32,984 bases of DNA from a candidate division WWE3 bacterium. GTDB taxonomy: Bacteria > Patescibacteriota > WWE3 > UBA101185 > UBA10185. The position numbers and the translations under genes are program-made. Numbering within the stretch: position 1 is the first letter of the stretch; every line of letters begins with the position of its first letter. Location: the NCBI GenBank assembly GCA_003599255.1, contig QZJF01000005.1, forward strand, positions 1 through 32,984, written 5' to 3'. Shown piece after piece: positions 24,340 through 32,091 of this stretch. Below the pieces are notes generated by a model. It did no database searches. It was not told the DNA's origin and saw only the letters and a list, made by a program, of their open reading frames with translations.

Positions 24340-24888
24340 ATGCACAACAAGCATCGTTTGTTTGTATTTTTCCTTATTACCTTTGTTTTAACTTTTATCT
24401 TTTACATTATCTCGGCTGTACTCATATTGAGACTTGGGGATAAATGTACTTGTTATGGTGTTAACTATGACGACAAATGCTGGGGTGTGCGTACGCCGTG
24501 TTTTGGATTAATGCCTGCCATTGATTTATCAAACATGCCAAAAAGCGGACCCATTAGAGCAAATTTTAATGGAAAAGTACTGAACTTGGTTGACAATTTT
24601 TATTTTGAACCCGAAGAGCAGTGCATGGGAGATTTGAAGGCGAGGCTTGTTTATGTCTACGACAATGCAATAGTTATCGATATTATGGAAGAAGAAGGCA
24701 TGGCCGGTAATTTCTCAAAAGTTAGTCCCCCTAAGAGAGTTACTATTAAAGACGGTACCTGTATACAGGCACCTCAGAAATGCTTGGATTCGTATTTTAG
24801 GTATTGTTTTACGGCGGATCAGGAAACCAACCCTCCTACATACACATATGAGGTACGGGGGGAAAGCACAATGCCCTTGCCGGAGTAA
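24340..24888 (+). CDS. Cysteine-rich membrane-anchored protein of unknown function
   Basis: I do not recognise this 182-residue protein. It has one N-terminal membrane helix (about 7-30) that could be an uncleaved anchor, then an exported region with eight cysteines: four in the first 30 residues after the helix (KCTCYG, KCWG, TPCFG) and four spread further (EQCMG, GTCIQ, QKCLD, YCFT). The even number fits disulfide bonds. The middle (FNGKVLNLVDNFYFEPEEQC, about 68-87) looks beta-rich. It sits between tRNA genes with its own extended -10 promoter, so it is an independent unit. No catalytic motif is seen. Confidence 0.75.
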   Translation: MHNKHRLFVFFLITFVLTFIFYIISAVLILRLGDKCTCYGVNYDDKCWGVRTPCFGLMPAIDLSNMPKSGPIRANFNGKVLNLVDNFYFEPEEQCMGDLKARLVYVYDNAIVIDIMEEEGMAGNFSKVSPPKRVTIKDGTCIQAPQKCLDSYFRYCFTADQETNPPTYTYEVRGESTMPLPE

Positions 24889-24946
24889 TGATAACGTTTT
24901 CCTGTGTTACGGGAGCTTATTTACACGTTAATTAATTTCCAAAACC

Positions 24947-24955
24947 TGTTAAAAT
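24947..24955 (+). promoter_or_regulatory. Extended -10 promoter of tRNA-Arg/tRNA-Pro
   Basis: TGT-TAAAAT (24947-24955) lies 12 nt before tRNA-Arg. A -35 is weak. It probably serves both tRNAs, which are 46 nt apart. Confidence 0.5.
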
Positions 24956-24967
24956 AACGCATGTTAG

Positions 24968-25042
24968 GCCCCCGTAGTTCAACGGACAGAACGCGGACCT
25001 CCTAAGTCTGAAATGCAGGTTCAATTCCTGCCGGGGGCACCA
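24968..25042 (+). tRNA. tRNA-Arg (anticodon CCT)
   Basis: Acceptor GCCCCCG pairs with CGGGGGC, D stem GTTC/GAAC. The anticodon stem CGGAC/GTCTG (one G-U) holds CTCCTAA (anticodon CCT, codon AGG). T arm GCAGG/CCTGC, discriminator A, encoded CCA. Confidence 0.95.
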
Positions 25043-25088
25043 TAAAAACGCTTTGGGGTGTGAGATAAATTTTCACTCCTCTTATTGT

Positions 25089-25164
25089 CGGGGTGTAGCT
25101 CAGTTGGTAGAGTGCACGTTTCGGGTACGTGAGGCCGGCGGTTCGAGTCCGCCCACCCCGACCA
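25089..25164 (+). tRNA. tRNA-Pro (anticodon CGG)
   Basis: Acceptor CGGGGTG pairs with CACCCCG. The anticodon stem CACGT/ACGTG holds TTCGGGT (anticodon CGG, codon CCG). T arm GGCGG with GTTCGAGT, discriminator A, encoded CCA. Confidence 0.95.
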
Positions 25165-25455
25165 ACAAGATTCTTAAATTATCACTAATCAGCATTTTTA
25201 TTCATACTGTCCTTAAAAAGTCGCTTTCGCTTTTATAGTGGGCAAATAATTTATTCGATACTGTTATTCTGCACTAAAATAAACCTACATTCATTGCACA
25301 TTTTTTAATCAGCACCTGAAATTGAATGTTAAATTAGTTCAAAACAAGCCATAAATTTACGAACTATAAATAAGGCAATAAATGGCTGTTGGCATTCATT
25401 CTGCAAATTTGCCGAAGATTAAAAATGTCATATTCTTACCTCAAATGTATTGGGT
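25165..25455. other. AT-rich gene-free stretch
   Basis: About 290 nt between tRNA-Pro and the second sortase. The only structure I see is a weak hairpin near 25213-25236 (AAAAG...CTTTT arms with inner CG pairs), which could end the tRNA transcript. There is no open frame with coding character. Confidence 0.5.
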
Positions 25456-25461
25456 TATAAT
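25456..25461 (+). promoter_or_regulatory. -10 box of the second sortase, leaderless GTG start
   Basis: A perfect TATAAT ends exactly 6 nt before the GTG at 25468, so the mRNA should begin at the start codon. A weak -35 (TTCTTA, 25433-25438) lies 17 nt upstream. Confidence 0.6.
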
Positions 25462-25467
25462 TTAAAT

Positions 25468-26181
25468 GTGAAAATCAGACACCTAAAAATTTTTTACTTT
25501 GGTATAATGCCAAATTTGCTTATACTTGTAGGCATATCTCTGATTGTTTTGTCTTTAGGCCCGTTGGTAATTGATGAAGTTTGGTACAAAATAAAGGAAG
25601 CAAAAGATCAGGAGTACTTTTTGGATCCGGAATTGACAGAAAGTACAGAGAGCACTCGCAGTTTAACCGGGATGCCTGTAGGAGACAGTGTGTTTTCAAG
25701 ATTCTTATCTACACGACCCGTTTTAATCAATCCTGTTAACAGGGACTTTGCACTAGTTATCGAAAAGATAGGTATAAACGCTCCGGTTGTTGCCAACGTC
25801 TTGGTGACAGACAAAGACGCCTATAATGATGCTTTAAAGCGGGGAGTTGCGCACGCTCTTGTTTCGGAAACTCCTAGCGAGGAATCCGGAAATGTGTATC
25901 TTTTTGCGCATGCTTCACTCAACTTTTGGAATTTAGGCAAATACGCAACCACATTTAATCTTCTAAGGAAACTGGATAATAATGACAGAATCTACCTTTT
26001 TTACAAAAATAGGATATTTGTTTACTCTGTTGTTAATAAAGAAGTGCTACGTGGATGGAATACTTATCCGCTGACCAGAGCGGTGATAGAACCGATTTTG
26101 ACTTTGCAGACCTGTGATCCGCCAGGAACTACGCTAAATAGACTTGTGGTAACCGCTAAACTTGTGGATATTCAGGATTAA
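25468..26181 (+). CDS. Second sortase (class D/E-like)
   Basis: This 237-residue protein has one N-terminal membrane helix (about 12-34) and a sortase barrel from about 92. The catalytic residues are visible: His148 in LFAHAS, Cys216 in LTLQTCDPPGTT, and Arg225 in LNRLVV. The LTLQTCDPPGT form differs from the TLITCGG of the sortase at 5742, so the two enzymes probably have different substrates. A TTG at 25450 is an alternative start, but the -10 box lies inside that extension, so the GTG is chosen. No LPXTG-like protein lies nearby. It ends 5 nt from the convergent PEGA gene. Confidence 0.87.
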   Translation: MKIRHLKIFYFGIMPNLLILVGISLIVLSLGPLVIDEVWYKIKEAKDQEYFLDPELTESTESTRSLTGMPVGDSVFSRFLSTRPVLINPVNRDFALVIEKIGINAPVVANVLVTDKDAYNDALKRGVAHALVSETPSEESGNVYLFAHASLNFWNLGKYATTFNLLRKLDNNDRIYLFYKNRIFVYSVVNKEVLRGWNTYPLTRAVIEPILTLQTCDPPGTTLNRLVVTAKLVDIQD

Positions 26182-26186
26182 TAAAT

Positions 26187-27347
26187 TTACCTGATGCTGA
26201 CGGTATAAAGATCAATCTGATTATTTGACTTAAATGAGGTGGAAATAATTACTTTGTCTCCGCCCGGGGTACTGTACACATTGTCCGAAAGAAGCGTGTT
26301 GCTGTATATCTCGGTTTTGTTTGTGCCGTCTATTCTGATCAGGCTTATTACACCTCTTTTTTCAACCACGGGATCACCCTCAACCAGTATCAGGTGAAAG
26401 CTATCCGAGTACCAGCTGATTTTAGGCTGAGGATCGGCCGAATTCAGCTCAAATACCAGATTTTCAACCTTTTCTCCAATAGGTATGGGTTTCTCAAGGT
26501 TGTACACTTTATATGTCGTTTTGTCGCCGTTTTGCTGAACGTGTAAAAATTTCTTTTCATCAGGTGACCAAATAGCATTGTCGGAAAGACCCAGGTCTCT
26601 TATGTCTTGGTCAATTTCCAGCTTTTCAAGTGATTCAACCCTTTTTTGTTCGATAATTTTGCGCCATGTTTCCCTGACAAGGTTTGGAGAAGCGGTTGTT
26701 TCTGCTGTGTTCTTTTGCAGATCCACAAGATAGTAGACACTGTTAGGACCTTCCATCAAAATATTTGTTTCGTCAGGAGACCACTCCATTAACACACCTT
26801 GTGAAAATTTGTTCACTCGCGTGTCTTTAATTGCCACGTTCGGATTTGATTTAAACAAACTGATTCCCCCGAAGCCACCCAAGGGGACCACGTAAATACC
26901 AGGTTCCGCGTCATCTTCTGAGAAATATGCGAGTTTATTCATTGTAGGTGAAATTATTGGTAAACGGGCACCGGTGTTTGTCAGTGGCTCGATTCTTGGG
27001 CTTTGCGATACAAGGACTGCTGTGATGTCAGTAACAAGTTCAGGAAAAACCTCTATCTCTTTTTCCCAGTCAACAAACCCCTTTCTTACAATTTTTAGGG
27101 TATGCATCCCGGGTTCAATACCGGCAATGGTGTCGTTTGTCGCAGTAACTATCTCTCCGTCCAGATATACTGTAGCTGCCTCTGGGATAGACTTGGCATT
27201 GACCATTCCCGTCTGGGTCAAGTCTATGGTCTTTTCCTCGCTTTTTTGAAGTCTGTACCCGGATGTGTAAAGATACAGTACTGTTGAAATTCCTAAAATT
27301 ATTGCTAATGTTAGAATTGTTTGTAGAAGATCTTTGACTTTATTCAC
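26187..27347 (-). CDS. Membrane-anchored PEGA-domain protein with beta-propeller-like repeats
   Basis: This 386-residue protein starts at a GTG. It has a short basic start, one membrane helix (about 9-28), a PEGA domain (about 48-113, with AATVYLDGE and GMHTLKIVRKGFVDWEKEI), then repeated blade-like segments of the TolB/WD type (ISPTMNKLAYFSE, WSPDETNILMEG, WSPDEKKFLHV, WYSDSFHLILVEG). PEGA domains are thought to bind surface or wall structures. The role is probably envelope-related; the exact function is unknown. It is divergent from mreB, sharing a 69-nt region, and convergent with sortase 2. Confidence 0.8.
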   Translation of the reverse strand: MNKVKDLLQTILTLAIILGISTVLYLYTSGYRLQKSEEKTIDLTQTGMVNAKSIPEAATVYLDGEIVTATNDTIAGIEPGMHTLKIVRKGFVDWEKEIEVFPELVTDITAVLVSQSPRIEPLTNTGARLPIISPTMNKLAYFSEDDAEPGIYVVPLGGFGGISLFKSNPNVAIKDTRVNKFSQGVLMEWSPDETNILMEGPNSVYYLVDLQKNTAETTASPNLVRETWRKIIEQKRVESLEKLEIDQDIRDLGLSDNAIWSPDEKKFLHVQQNGDKTTYKVYNLEKPIPIGEKVENLVFELNSADPQPKISWYSDSFHLILVEGDPVVEKRGVISLIRIDGTNKTEIYSNTLLSDNVYSTPGGDKVIISTSFKSNNQIDLYTVSIR

Positions 27348-27353
27348 AGATGC

Positions 27354-27382
27354 ATTTTATCAAATTACTGCCCGGCTGTAAT
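27354..27382 (-). promoter_or_regulatory. Promoter of the PEGA gene, leaderless GTG
   Basis: On the minus strand ATTACA (27377-27382), 17 nt, then TAAAAT (27354-27359) preceded by TGA (extended -10). The GTG at 27347 lies exactly 6 nt downstream. An 8-bp inverted repeat with one G-U pair (about 27372-27393, CCGGCTGT/ACAGTCGG) overlaps the -35 and faces mreB. Confidence 0.6.
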
Positions 27383-27416
27383 GTAACAGTCGGAGGGATT
27401 CTGCCCGAATAATAAT

Positions 27417-28421
27417 ATGTTTGGAAAAAAAATTGCTATAGATTTAGGTACGGCCAACTCTTTAGTCTATGTTTCCGGAAGGGGAATAGTGTTAAGGGAA
27501 CCCACTGTTGTAGCGGTGTCTATCGACGAAGAGAGAGTGGTAGCTGTGGGAAGCGAGGCCAGAGAAATGCTGGGGAAGACTCCTGAGAATATTACTGCCA
27601 CAAAACCTTTGAAAGATGGTGTCATCGCCGATTATGTTGTAACTGAGGCACTTCTCAGGTATTTCATAAATAAAGTAATGGGCCGTTACAGATTTGTCCG
27701 GCCGGACGTGATTATTTCAATACCAGCGGGGGCAACCTCTGTAGAGGCGCGGGCTGTTCTGGAAGCGGCGTATTCGGCCGGAGCAAAGCGTGCGTTTCTC
27801 ATACCTGAACCCCTGGCAGCTGCAATAGGGGCAGGTCTTCCAATTTCCGAGCCCTCCGGCAATATGATAGTGAATATTGGGGGAGGTACTACCGAAATTG
27901 CAATAGTGTCACTTTACGGCATGGTTGTTCATGGTAGCGTAAGGGTTGGAGGTAACGTGTTGGACGAAACAATAGCGACTCATATCAGGAGAAAATACGG
28001 ACTTGTGATAGGCGATAACACGGCCGAGCGGGTTAAGATGGAGATAGGGCAGGCTATTTCTCCGCAAAAAGATAGAATGATGGAAGTCAAAGGCCGGGAC
28101 TCTGTTACGGGTTTTCCCAAAACAATTACGGTCAGCGCTTCCGAAATCGCCGGTTGTATGGCGCAGCCGCTTACTCAAATTGCCCAGGCAATCAAGACAG
28201 TACTGGAAAAAACACCACCGGAGCTTTCGTCTGACATAATAGATAAAGGTATAGTTCTTAGCGGGGGGACGGCTTTACTTGGGGATCTTGATAAGCACAT
28301 TTCCGAGTATACGGGAGTCCCGGTCCACATAGCGGACGATCCATTATTATGTGTTGTAAAAGGTTTAAGTAAAGCTTTGGATAACCTTGATACATTTAGC
28401 AAAAGTATGATAAAGAGGTAA
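27417..28421 (+). CDS. mreB: Rod-shape actin homologue MreB
   Basis: MreB forms membrane-bound filaments that guide wall synthesis. The 334-residue length is normal. The actin-fold motifs are visible: phosphate 1 IAIDLGTANSLVYV (about 6-19), phosphate 2 VNIGGGTTEIAIVS (about 146-159), and the adenosine motif IVLSGGTALLGDL (about 285-297). It is followed by the glycosyltransferase gene after 6 nt, so the two probably share a transcript. No mreC/mreD is seen nearby. Confidence 0.96.
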   Translation: MFGKKIAIDLGTANSLVYVSGRGIVLREPTVVAVSIDEERVVAVGSEAREMLGKTPENITATKPLKDGVIADYVVTEALLRYFINKVMGRYRFVRPDVIISIPAGATSVEARAVLEAAYSAGAKRAFLIPEPLAAAIGAGLPISEPSGNMIVNIGGGTTEIAIVSLYGMVVHGSVRVGGNVLDETIATHIRRKYGLVIGDNTAERVKMEIGQAISPQKDRMMEVKGRDSVTGFPKTITVSASEIAGCMAQPLTQIAQAIKTVLEKTPPELSSDIIDKGIVLSGGTALLGDLDKHISEYTGVPVHIADDPLLCVVKGLSKALDNLDTFSKSMIKR

Positions 28422-28427
28422 TTTTAT

Positions 28428-29324
28428 ATGCTTAATCTTGACGCAAAATATATCTTAAATACCAAAATCAATACAGGTCTTGATATGAAAGATGTACTCT
28501 CAGTCATTGAAAACAAATATTTAACCGATGGTAATACTCATTATGTCTGTACCACAAATCCCGAATTTATAATGCTGGCACAGCAAGATAAAGAATTCCT
28601 GGACATTATTAATAACTCTGACCTTTCTCTGCCGGATGGTGCAGGAGTCCTTCAAGCAATTGATTATCTTGATGATGTTTCACATTATGAAAAGAACGTA
28701 TTGTATCCGATAAGGTGTCTCTTAAAAGGTTTTAAAATTGGGTTGGGTTCATTTAAAAATGATCAATATGTAAGGAGGAAAATAAGGGGCGTCGAATTGG
28801 TAGACAACTTATGCCAACTCTCTTCGGAAAAAAGGTACTCAGTTTTTTTACTAGGAGGAAGGCTGAAAGACAAACGAGGACGCTTAATCGAAAGCACGGA
28901 CAAAGACATTGCTGAATTAGCTGCCCAAAAACTCACCGAAAAATACCCCGGAATAAATATTATTGGTGCTTCGTCTAAATTTCATAGATCTGCACAAGAT
29001 GATGAGATAACTTTAAGATACATAAAAGACTGTATGTCAAAACATAATACGTCACATTTAGACTTTTTATTTGTTGCTTATGAACAGGGTCATCAAGAAA
29101 AATGGATCGTAAGAAATGCACATAAAATTAATGCAAAAGTATCCATAGGTGTAGGGAGTACTCTAGATTACATGGCAGGTACTATGAAATATAGCCCAAA
29201 TATATATAATAGATTGAATTTAGAGTGGTTATATAAATTAATTACTCAACCGTGGCGTTTAAAGCGTATTATCAATGCTTTTCCTCTATTTCCTTTCCGC
29301 GTTTTTATTGACTCTTTACAATAA
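28428..29324 (+). CDS. WecG/TagA/CpsF family glycosyltransferase (GT26)
   Basis: GT26 enzymes move an amino-sugar such as ManNAc or ManNAcA to a lipid-linked precursor at the inner membrane face. The 298 residues carry TTNPEFIMLAQQD (about 40-52), LPDGAGV (about 68-74, with the conserved Asp), YSVFLLGG, DFLFVAYEQGHQEKW and the C-terminal IGVGSTLDYMAGTMKY with LEWLYKLITQPWRLKR. A roughly 35-residue insertion follows LPDGAGV. The C-terminal basic tail is a membrane-targeting element in TagA. An AGAGG at 28414-28418, inside the end of mreB, is a plausible ribosome site. Confidence 0.92.
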   Translation: MLNLDAKYILNTKINTGLDMKDVLSVIENKYLTDGNTHYVCTTNPEFIMLAQQDKEFLDIINNSDLSLPDGAGVLQAIDYLDDVSHYEKNVLYPIRCLLKGFKIGLGSFKNDQYVRRKIRGVELVDNLCQLSSEKRYSVFLLGGRLKDKRGRLIESTDKDIAELAAQKLTEKYPGINIIGASSKFHRSAQDDEITLRYIKDCMSKHNTSHLDFLFVAYEQGHQEKWIVRNAHKINAKVSIGVGSTLDYMAGTMKYSPNIYNRLNLEWLYKLITQPWRLKRIINAFPLFPFRVFIDSLQ

Positions 29325-29352
29325 ATTACATCTAATCACATTTCGTTGCATC

Positions 29353-29368
29353 TATTGACATGTCAATA
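29353..29368 (+). promoter_or_regulatory. Perfect 16-bp palindrome over a TTGACA -35
   Basis: TATTGACATGTCAATA is an exact inverted repeat. It contains the consensus TTGACA (29355-29360), so a bound dimer would block polymerase. A weak -10 (TGTATT, 29379-29384) lies 18 nt downstream, just before the HTH gene. It is a likely operator, perhaps for autoregulation. Confidence 0.7.
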
Positions 29369-29389
29369 ATCTTATGGTTGTATTAAATT

Positions 29390-30301
29390 ATGATACAACT
29401 TGAAGAAAAACTTTATACGTCAACCGAAGTCGCTGAAATTTTAGGTGTAAGTTTAAGATCTGTTTACAGATATTTAGAAGAAAATAAACTCCAAGCGGAG
29501 GTAAAGACTGCAACTGGCAGACATAGATTTTCCAAGCAAAATATACTTGATTTCTTATACCCTAATGGAATAGATAAGCCCGCAGTTACACTTGAAGAGA
29601 AGAAAGAAACTCTAGGTCAGACAAAAGTGACACTAGACGAAAATATAGTTGAAAAAGATACAAATGTTGAAGAAACTAACCAAGATGAGAATGTTTTGGA
29701 AACACCTGAAGAGGAGCCAATCGATTGGTTAGCAAAATTTAGAGAAGCGGCCAAGAAATTTAGAGAAGAGTCTGACGAGCAGCCTGCTGCGGAAGCTGCG
29801 GTAGAACCCGTGACCCAGCCTGATGAACCTAAAGTAGTAGAAGTAATTGAACAGGAATTTGTGCAAGAGACAGTCACTCAATTTTCCGAACCCGTAAAAC
29901 CCAAAGAAGCCGTTTCCAATAAATACTATTATAGAAGCGGGTTGGGTGGTCTAAAGGATATTGCCCAAAACATTGATAAAAATTCAAGAACATCTTTTTT
30001 AGATTATGCGTTTACCCTAAATGCTGGTTTGTCGCTTTTCAAACCCATTAAGCCTTTCTCCATGCTTCATGTGTATGTAAGACCCAATGATCTTTCCTTT
30101 TTCGAGAAAACATTGGCACTTACACCTAGCGAAGAAAGCAATGCACAGCTTTGCCTGTTGGTGTCAGATGACAATGCCATCTATTCCGGGCGTGAAGAAC
30201 TCCACGGACTCTTTGTAGTCTCTAAGGAAAGATTATCACACGATATAAAAACAATAGGGGATGGCGCCCTTTCATCTGAAGCTCAGTCAGTACTGGGATA
30301 G
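29390..30301 (+). CDS. Excisionase/MerR-type HTH protein with long acidic linker and unknown C-terminal domain
   Basis: The 303-residue protein begins with an HTH_17-type domain (6-58): LYTSTEVAEILGVSLRSVYR, then ATGRHRFSKQNILDFL. Residues 60-175 are an acidic Glu/Val/Pro-rich linker without predicted fold. The C-terminal 115 residues (about 185-303) are a compact alpha/beta region (LHVYVRPNDLSFFEKTL, AQLCLLVSDDNAIYSG, LHGLFVVSKERL) that I cannot assign. It is not phage-like in context: glgA follows 59 nt later and a GH57 gene after that. It is a candidate regulator of glycogen genes. The upstream palindrome suggests self-repression. Confidence 0.8.
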   Translation: MIQLEEKLYTSTEVAEILGVSLRSVYRYLEENKLQAEVKTATGRHRFSKQNILDFLYPNGIDKPAVTLEEKKETLGQTKVTLDENIVEKDTNVEETNQDENVLETPEEEPIDWLAKFREAAKKFREESDEQPAAEAAVEPVTQPDEPKVVEVIEQEFVQETVTQFSEPVKPKEAVSNKYYYRSGLGGLKDIAQNIDKNSRTSFLDYAFTLNAGLSLFKPIKPFSMLHVYVRPNDLSFFEKTLALTPSEESNAQLCLLVSDDNAIYSGREELHGLFVVSKERLSHDIKTIGDGALSSEAQSVLG

Positions 30302-30341
30302 CGCTTGATTTTCCAAAGTTATATATAGGCATAAAAATATT

Positions 30342-30350
30342 TGATAGAAT
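30342..30350 (+). promoter_or_regulatory. Extended -10 promoter of glgA
   Basis: TGA-TAGAAT (30342-30350). The ATG at 30361 lies 10 nt after it, so the mRNA would have a leader of about 4 nt. An ATG at 30349 overlaps the hexamer itself. Confidence 0.55.
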
Positions 30351-30360
30351 GGATACACTT

Positions 30361-31926
30361 ATGGCCTTTACTCAGAAGAAAAGTAAGGTTCGCGAAGAAG
30401 AACAGGAAAAAACAAGAAGTCTTAAGATCTTGTTAGTTGCAACGGAAGCCGCTCCCTATGTTACAGTAGGTGGAGCGTCGGCCGTTATAAATCATTTATC
30501 AAAATCTCTTCAGTCACTGGGACATTCTGTAGCTATATTTATCCCCAAATTTGGTTTTATTGACGAGGAAAAATATGGTATTGAGATGGTATATGAGGGT
30601 TTACAAGTTCCGACTGATGACGAAAATATCCCTTTTTTAACCTGCAACGTTAAATGTGCCAAATGCGAAGCAGGCATGCCCATATATTTTCTGGAGAATC
30701 AGGAGTATTACGAAAAGCGCGCAAACGTATATAGTTACAGCGATGACCCGACAAGGTGGACCTTGTTATCCAGGGGAGTTCTTGAGTTTGTTTCAAAAGG
30801 GATTTTTGTTCCGGATGTTATTCACTGTAACGATTGGCACACAGGGATAGTTCCCAATTATTTAAAAACTGCTTACGTAAAAGATCCGATACTATCAAAT
30901 ATTGCCACAGTATATACCATTCATAATCTCGCGTTTCAAGGGATGTTTGATCACAAACATGTTACTGAAATGGATTACGATGACGGCAAATCTCCGGTCG
31001 CATCATTTTTCTCGCCACGGCTGAACAAACAGAATTTCATGAAAAGAGGAATCATTTATGCGGATGCGGTAAATACCGTATCCAAGACGTATTCAAAAGA
31101 AATTCTTACTCCGGAGTTCGGAGAAGGTTTGGATAAACTTTTACTTGAGTTAAAAGGAAAGATCTTCGGTATAGTCAACGGGATTGACTATGAGGAGTTT
31201 GACCCGGCTAAAGATAATTTTATTGAAAAGAACTTTTCTATTGATACCTTAGAAGATCGCGCGGAAAACAAAGTTGCTGTACAGAAAGAATATGACTTGC
31301 CGGTGAAGCCGGAAGTTCCTGTCTTTGGTTTTGTGGGTAGGCTGGACAATATGAAGGGAGTGGATTTAATGGTTCAGACTCTGAGGCATGTGTTAAATGA
31401 TTACGAAATTCAATTTGTTCAGGTTGGGGGCGGTGACGGAGGTCTGGCCGAGATGCTAAGACAACTGAAAAATGAGTATCCCGGAAATGTAGGCATTCAT
31501 CCTTATCCCAATTTCACTCTTCCTCGTTTGTTGTTTGCCGGTTGTGATTGTATTTTATATCCATCCCGATTTGAGCCTTGTGGTATTGTCCAGATAGAAG
31601 CGATGAGATTTGGGGCTATCCCAATTGTCCGCAGAGTAGGGGGACTTGCAGATACAGTAAAGGACTTTGATTCCGGGACCGGAGCAGGTACGGGTTTTGT
31701 GTTCAATAAGTTTAATGAGTTCTCTTTGTATGGGCAAATTGTTCGGGCGATAGAAATATATAAAAACAAGCCGCTTTGGCTGAAACTTCAGAAAAATGCT
31801 ATGAGATCAGACTTCAGCTGGGAATATAGCGCAAAAGAGTACGTCAAGCTATATGAACGCGCCCTCACTTTTAAGACTAAATCCAACATCCGCGAGCGTT
31901 TATATGCTCATACACAACGCATGTAA
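30361..31926 (+). CDS. glgA: Glycogen/starch synthase (GT5)
   Basis: This enzyme extends alpha-1,4-glucan from ADP- or UDP-glucose. With the start at 30361 it has 521 residues; an in-frame ATG at 30349 lies inside the -10 box. The N-terminal domain begins LKILLVATEAAPYVTVGGAS, where the usual K-x-GGL nucleotide-sugar loop reads T-V-GGAS. HCNDWHTGIVP and the C-terminal GT-B domain with FGFVGRLDNMKG, YPSRFEPCGIVQIEAMRFG and VRRVGGLADTV are typical, including the catalytic Glu in EPCG. The changed KxGGL loop may alter donor choice. It lies between the HTH gene and GH57. Confidence 0.93.
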   Translation: MAFTQKKSKVREEEQEKTRSLKILLVATEAAPYVTVGGASAVINHLSKSLQSLGHSVAIFIPKFGFIDEEKYGIEMVYEGLQVPTDDENIPFLTCNVKCAKCEAGMPIYFLENQEYYEKRANVYSYSDDPTRWTLLSRGVLEFVSKGIFVPDVIHCNDWHTGIVPNYLKTAYVKDPILSNIATVYTIHNLAFQGMFDHKHVTEMDYDDGKSPVASFFSPRLNKQNFMKRGIIYADAVNTVSKTYSKEILTPEFGEGLDKLLLELKGKIFGIVNGIDYEEFDPAKDNFIEKNFSIDTLEDRAENKVAVQKEYDLPVKPEVPVFGFVGRLDNMKGVDLMVQTLRHVLNDYEIQFVQVGGGDGGLAEMLRQLKNEYPGNVGIHPYPNFTLPRLLFAGCDCILYPSRFEPCGIVQIEAMRFGAIPIVRRVGGLADTVKDFDSGTGAGTGFVFNKFNEFSLYGQIVRAIEIYKNKPLWLKLQKNAMRSDFSWEYSAKEYVKLYERALTFKTKSNIRERLYAHTQRM

Positions 31927-31944
31927 GGCGCTAAATACCCTAAA

Positions 31945-31973
31945 TTGACAAACCTATATGTTTTTGCTATTAT
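31945..31973 (+). promoter_or_regulatory. Consensus promoter of the predicted small RNA
   Basis: TTGACA (31945-31950) and TATTAT (31968-31973) are 17 nt apart. The predicted start is near 31980, seven nt after the -10 and a few nt before the base of the long hairpin. Confidence 0.8.
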
Positions 31974-31979
31974 GCAAGG

Positions 31980-32083
31980 GTAATTTTTGGGAGGCCTCTC
32001 CTGGAAGGGACATTAAAGTTTCTTAAACTGTGGGCAGGAGTTTACGAAACCGTCTCTTTCAGGGTAGACCTCCTAATTTTTTT
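31980..32083 (+). ncRNA. Predicted rod-shaped non-coding RNA (~104 nt)
   Basis: The segment 31987-32076 folds on paper into one long hairpin. The lower helix pairs 31987-32011 with 32052-32076 (23 of 25 positions, four G-U pairs). An asymmetric bulge follows (ATTAAA on the 5' side, one C on the 3' side). The upper helix pairs 32018-32029 with 32039-32050 (11 of 12 positions), closed by a 9-nt loop (GTGGGCAGG). Seven T's follow directly (32077-32083), as in an intrinsic terminator. With its own consensus promoter this looks like a complete small RNA gene. It lacks the GGAA loop region of SRP RNA and I know no family it fits. It could also act as an attenuator for GH57, but that gene has its own promoter. 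Confidence 0.7.
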
Positions 32084-32091
32084 AGAAGGTT

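Noticed and set aside
29390-29560. Excisionase-like HTH as a sign of a prophage or integrative element
   Set aside because: No integrase, attachment repeats or phage genes lie nearby; the neighbours are mreB, wecG-like and glgA. HTH_17 domains are common in ordinary regulators.
31980-32083. Small RNA as SRP (4.5S) RNA, 6S RNA or a known riboswitch
   Set aside because: The conserved GGAAGG-AGCA core of SRP RNA is absent, the length and the lack of a large symmetric central bubble do not fit 6S RNA, and no known riboswitch core is recognised.
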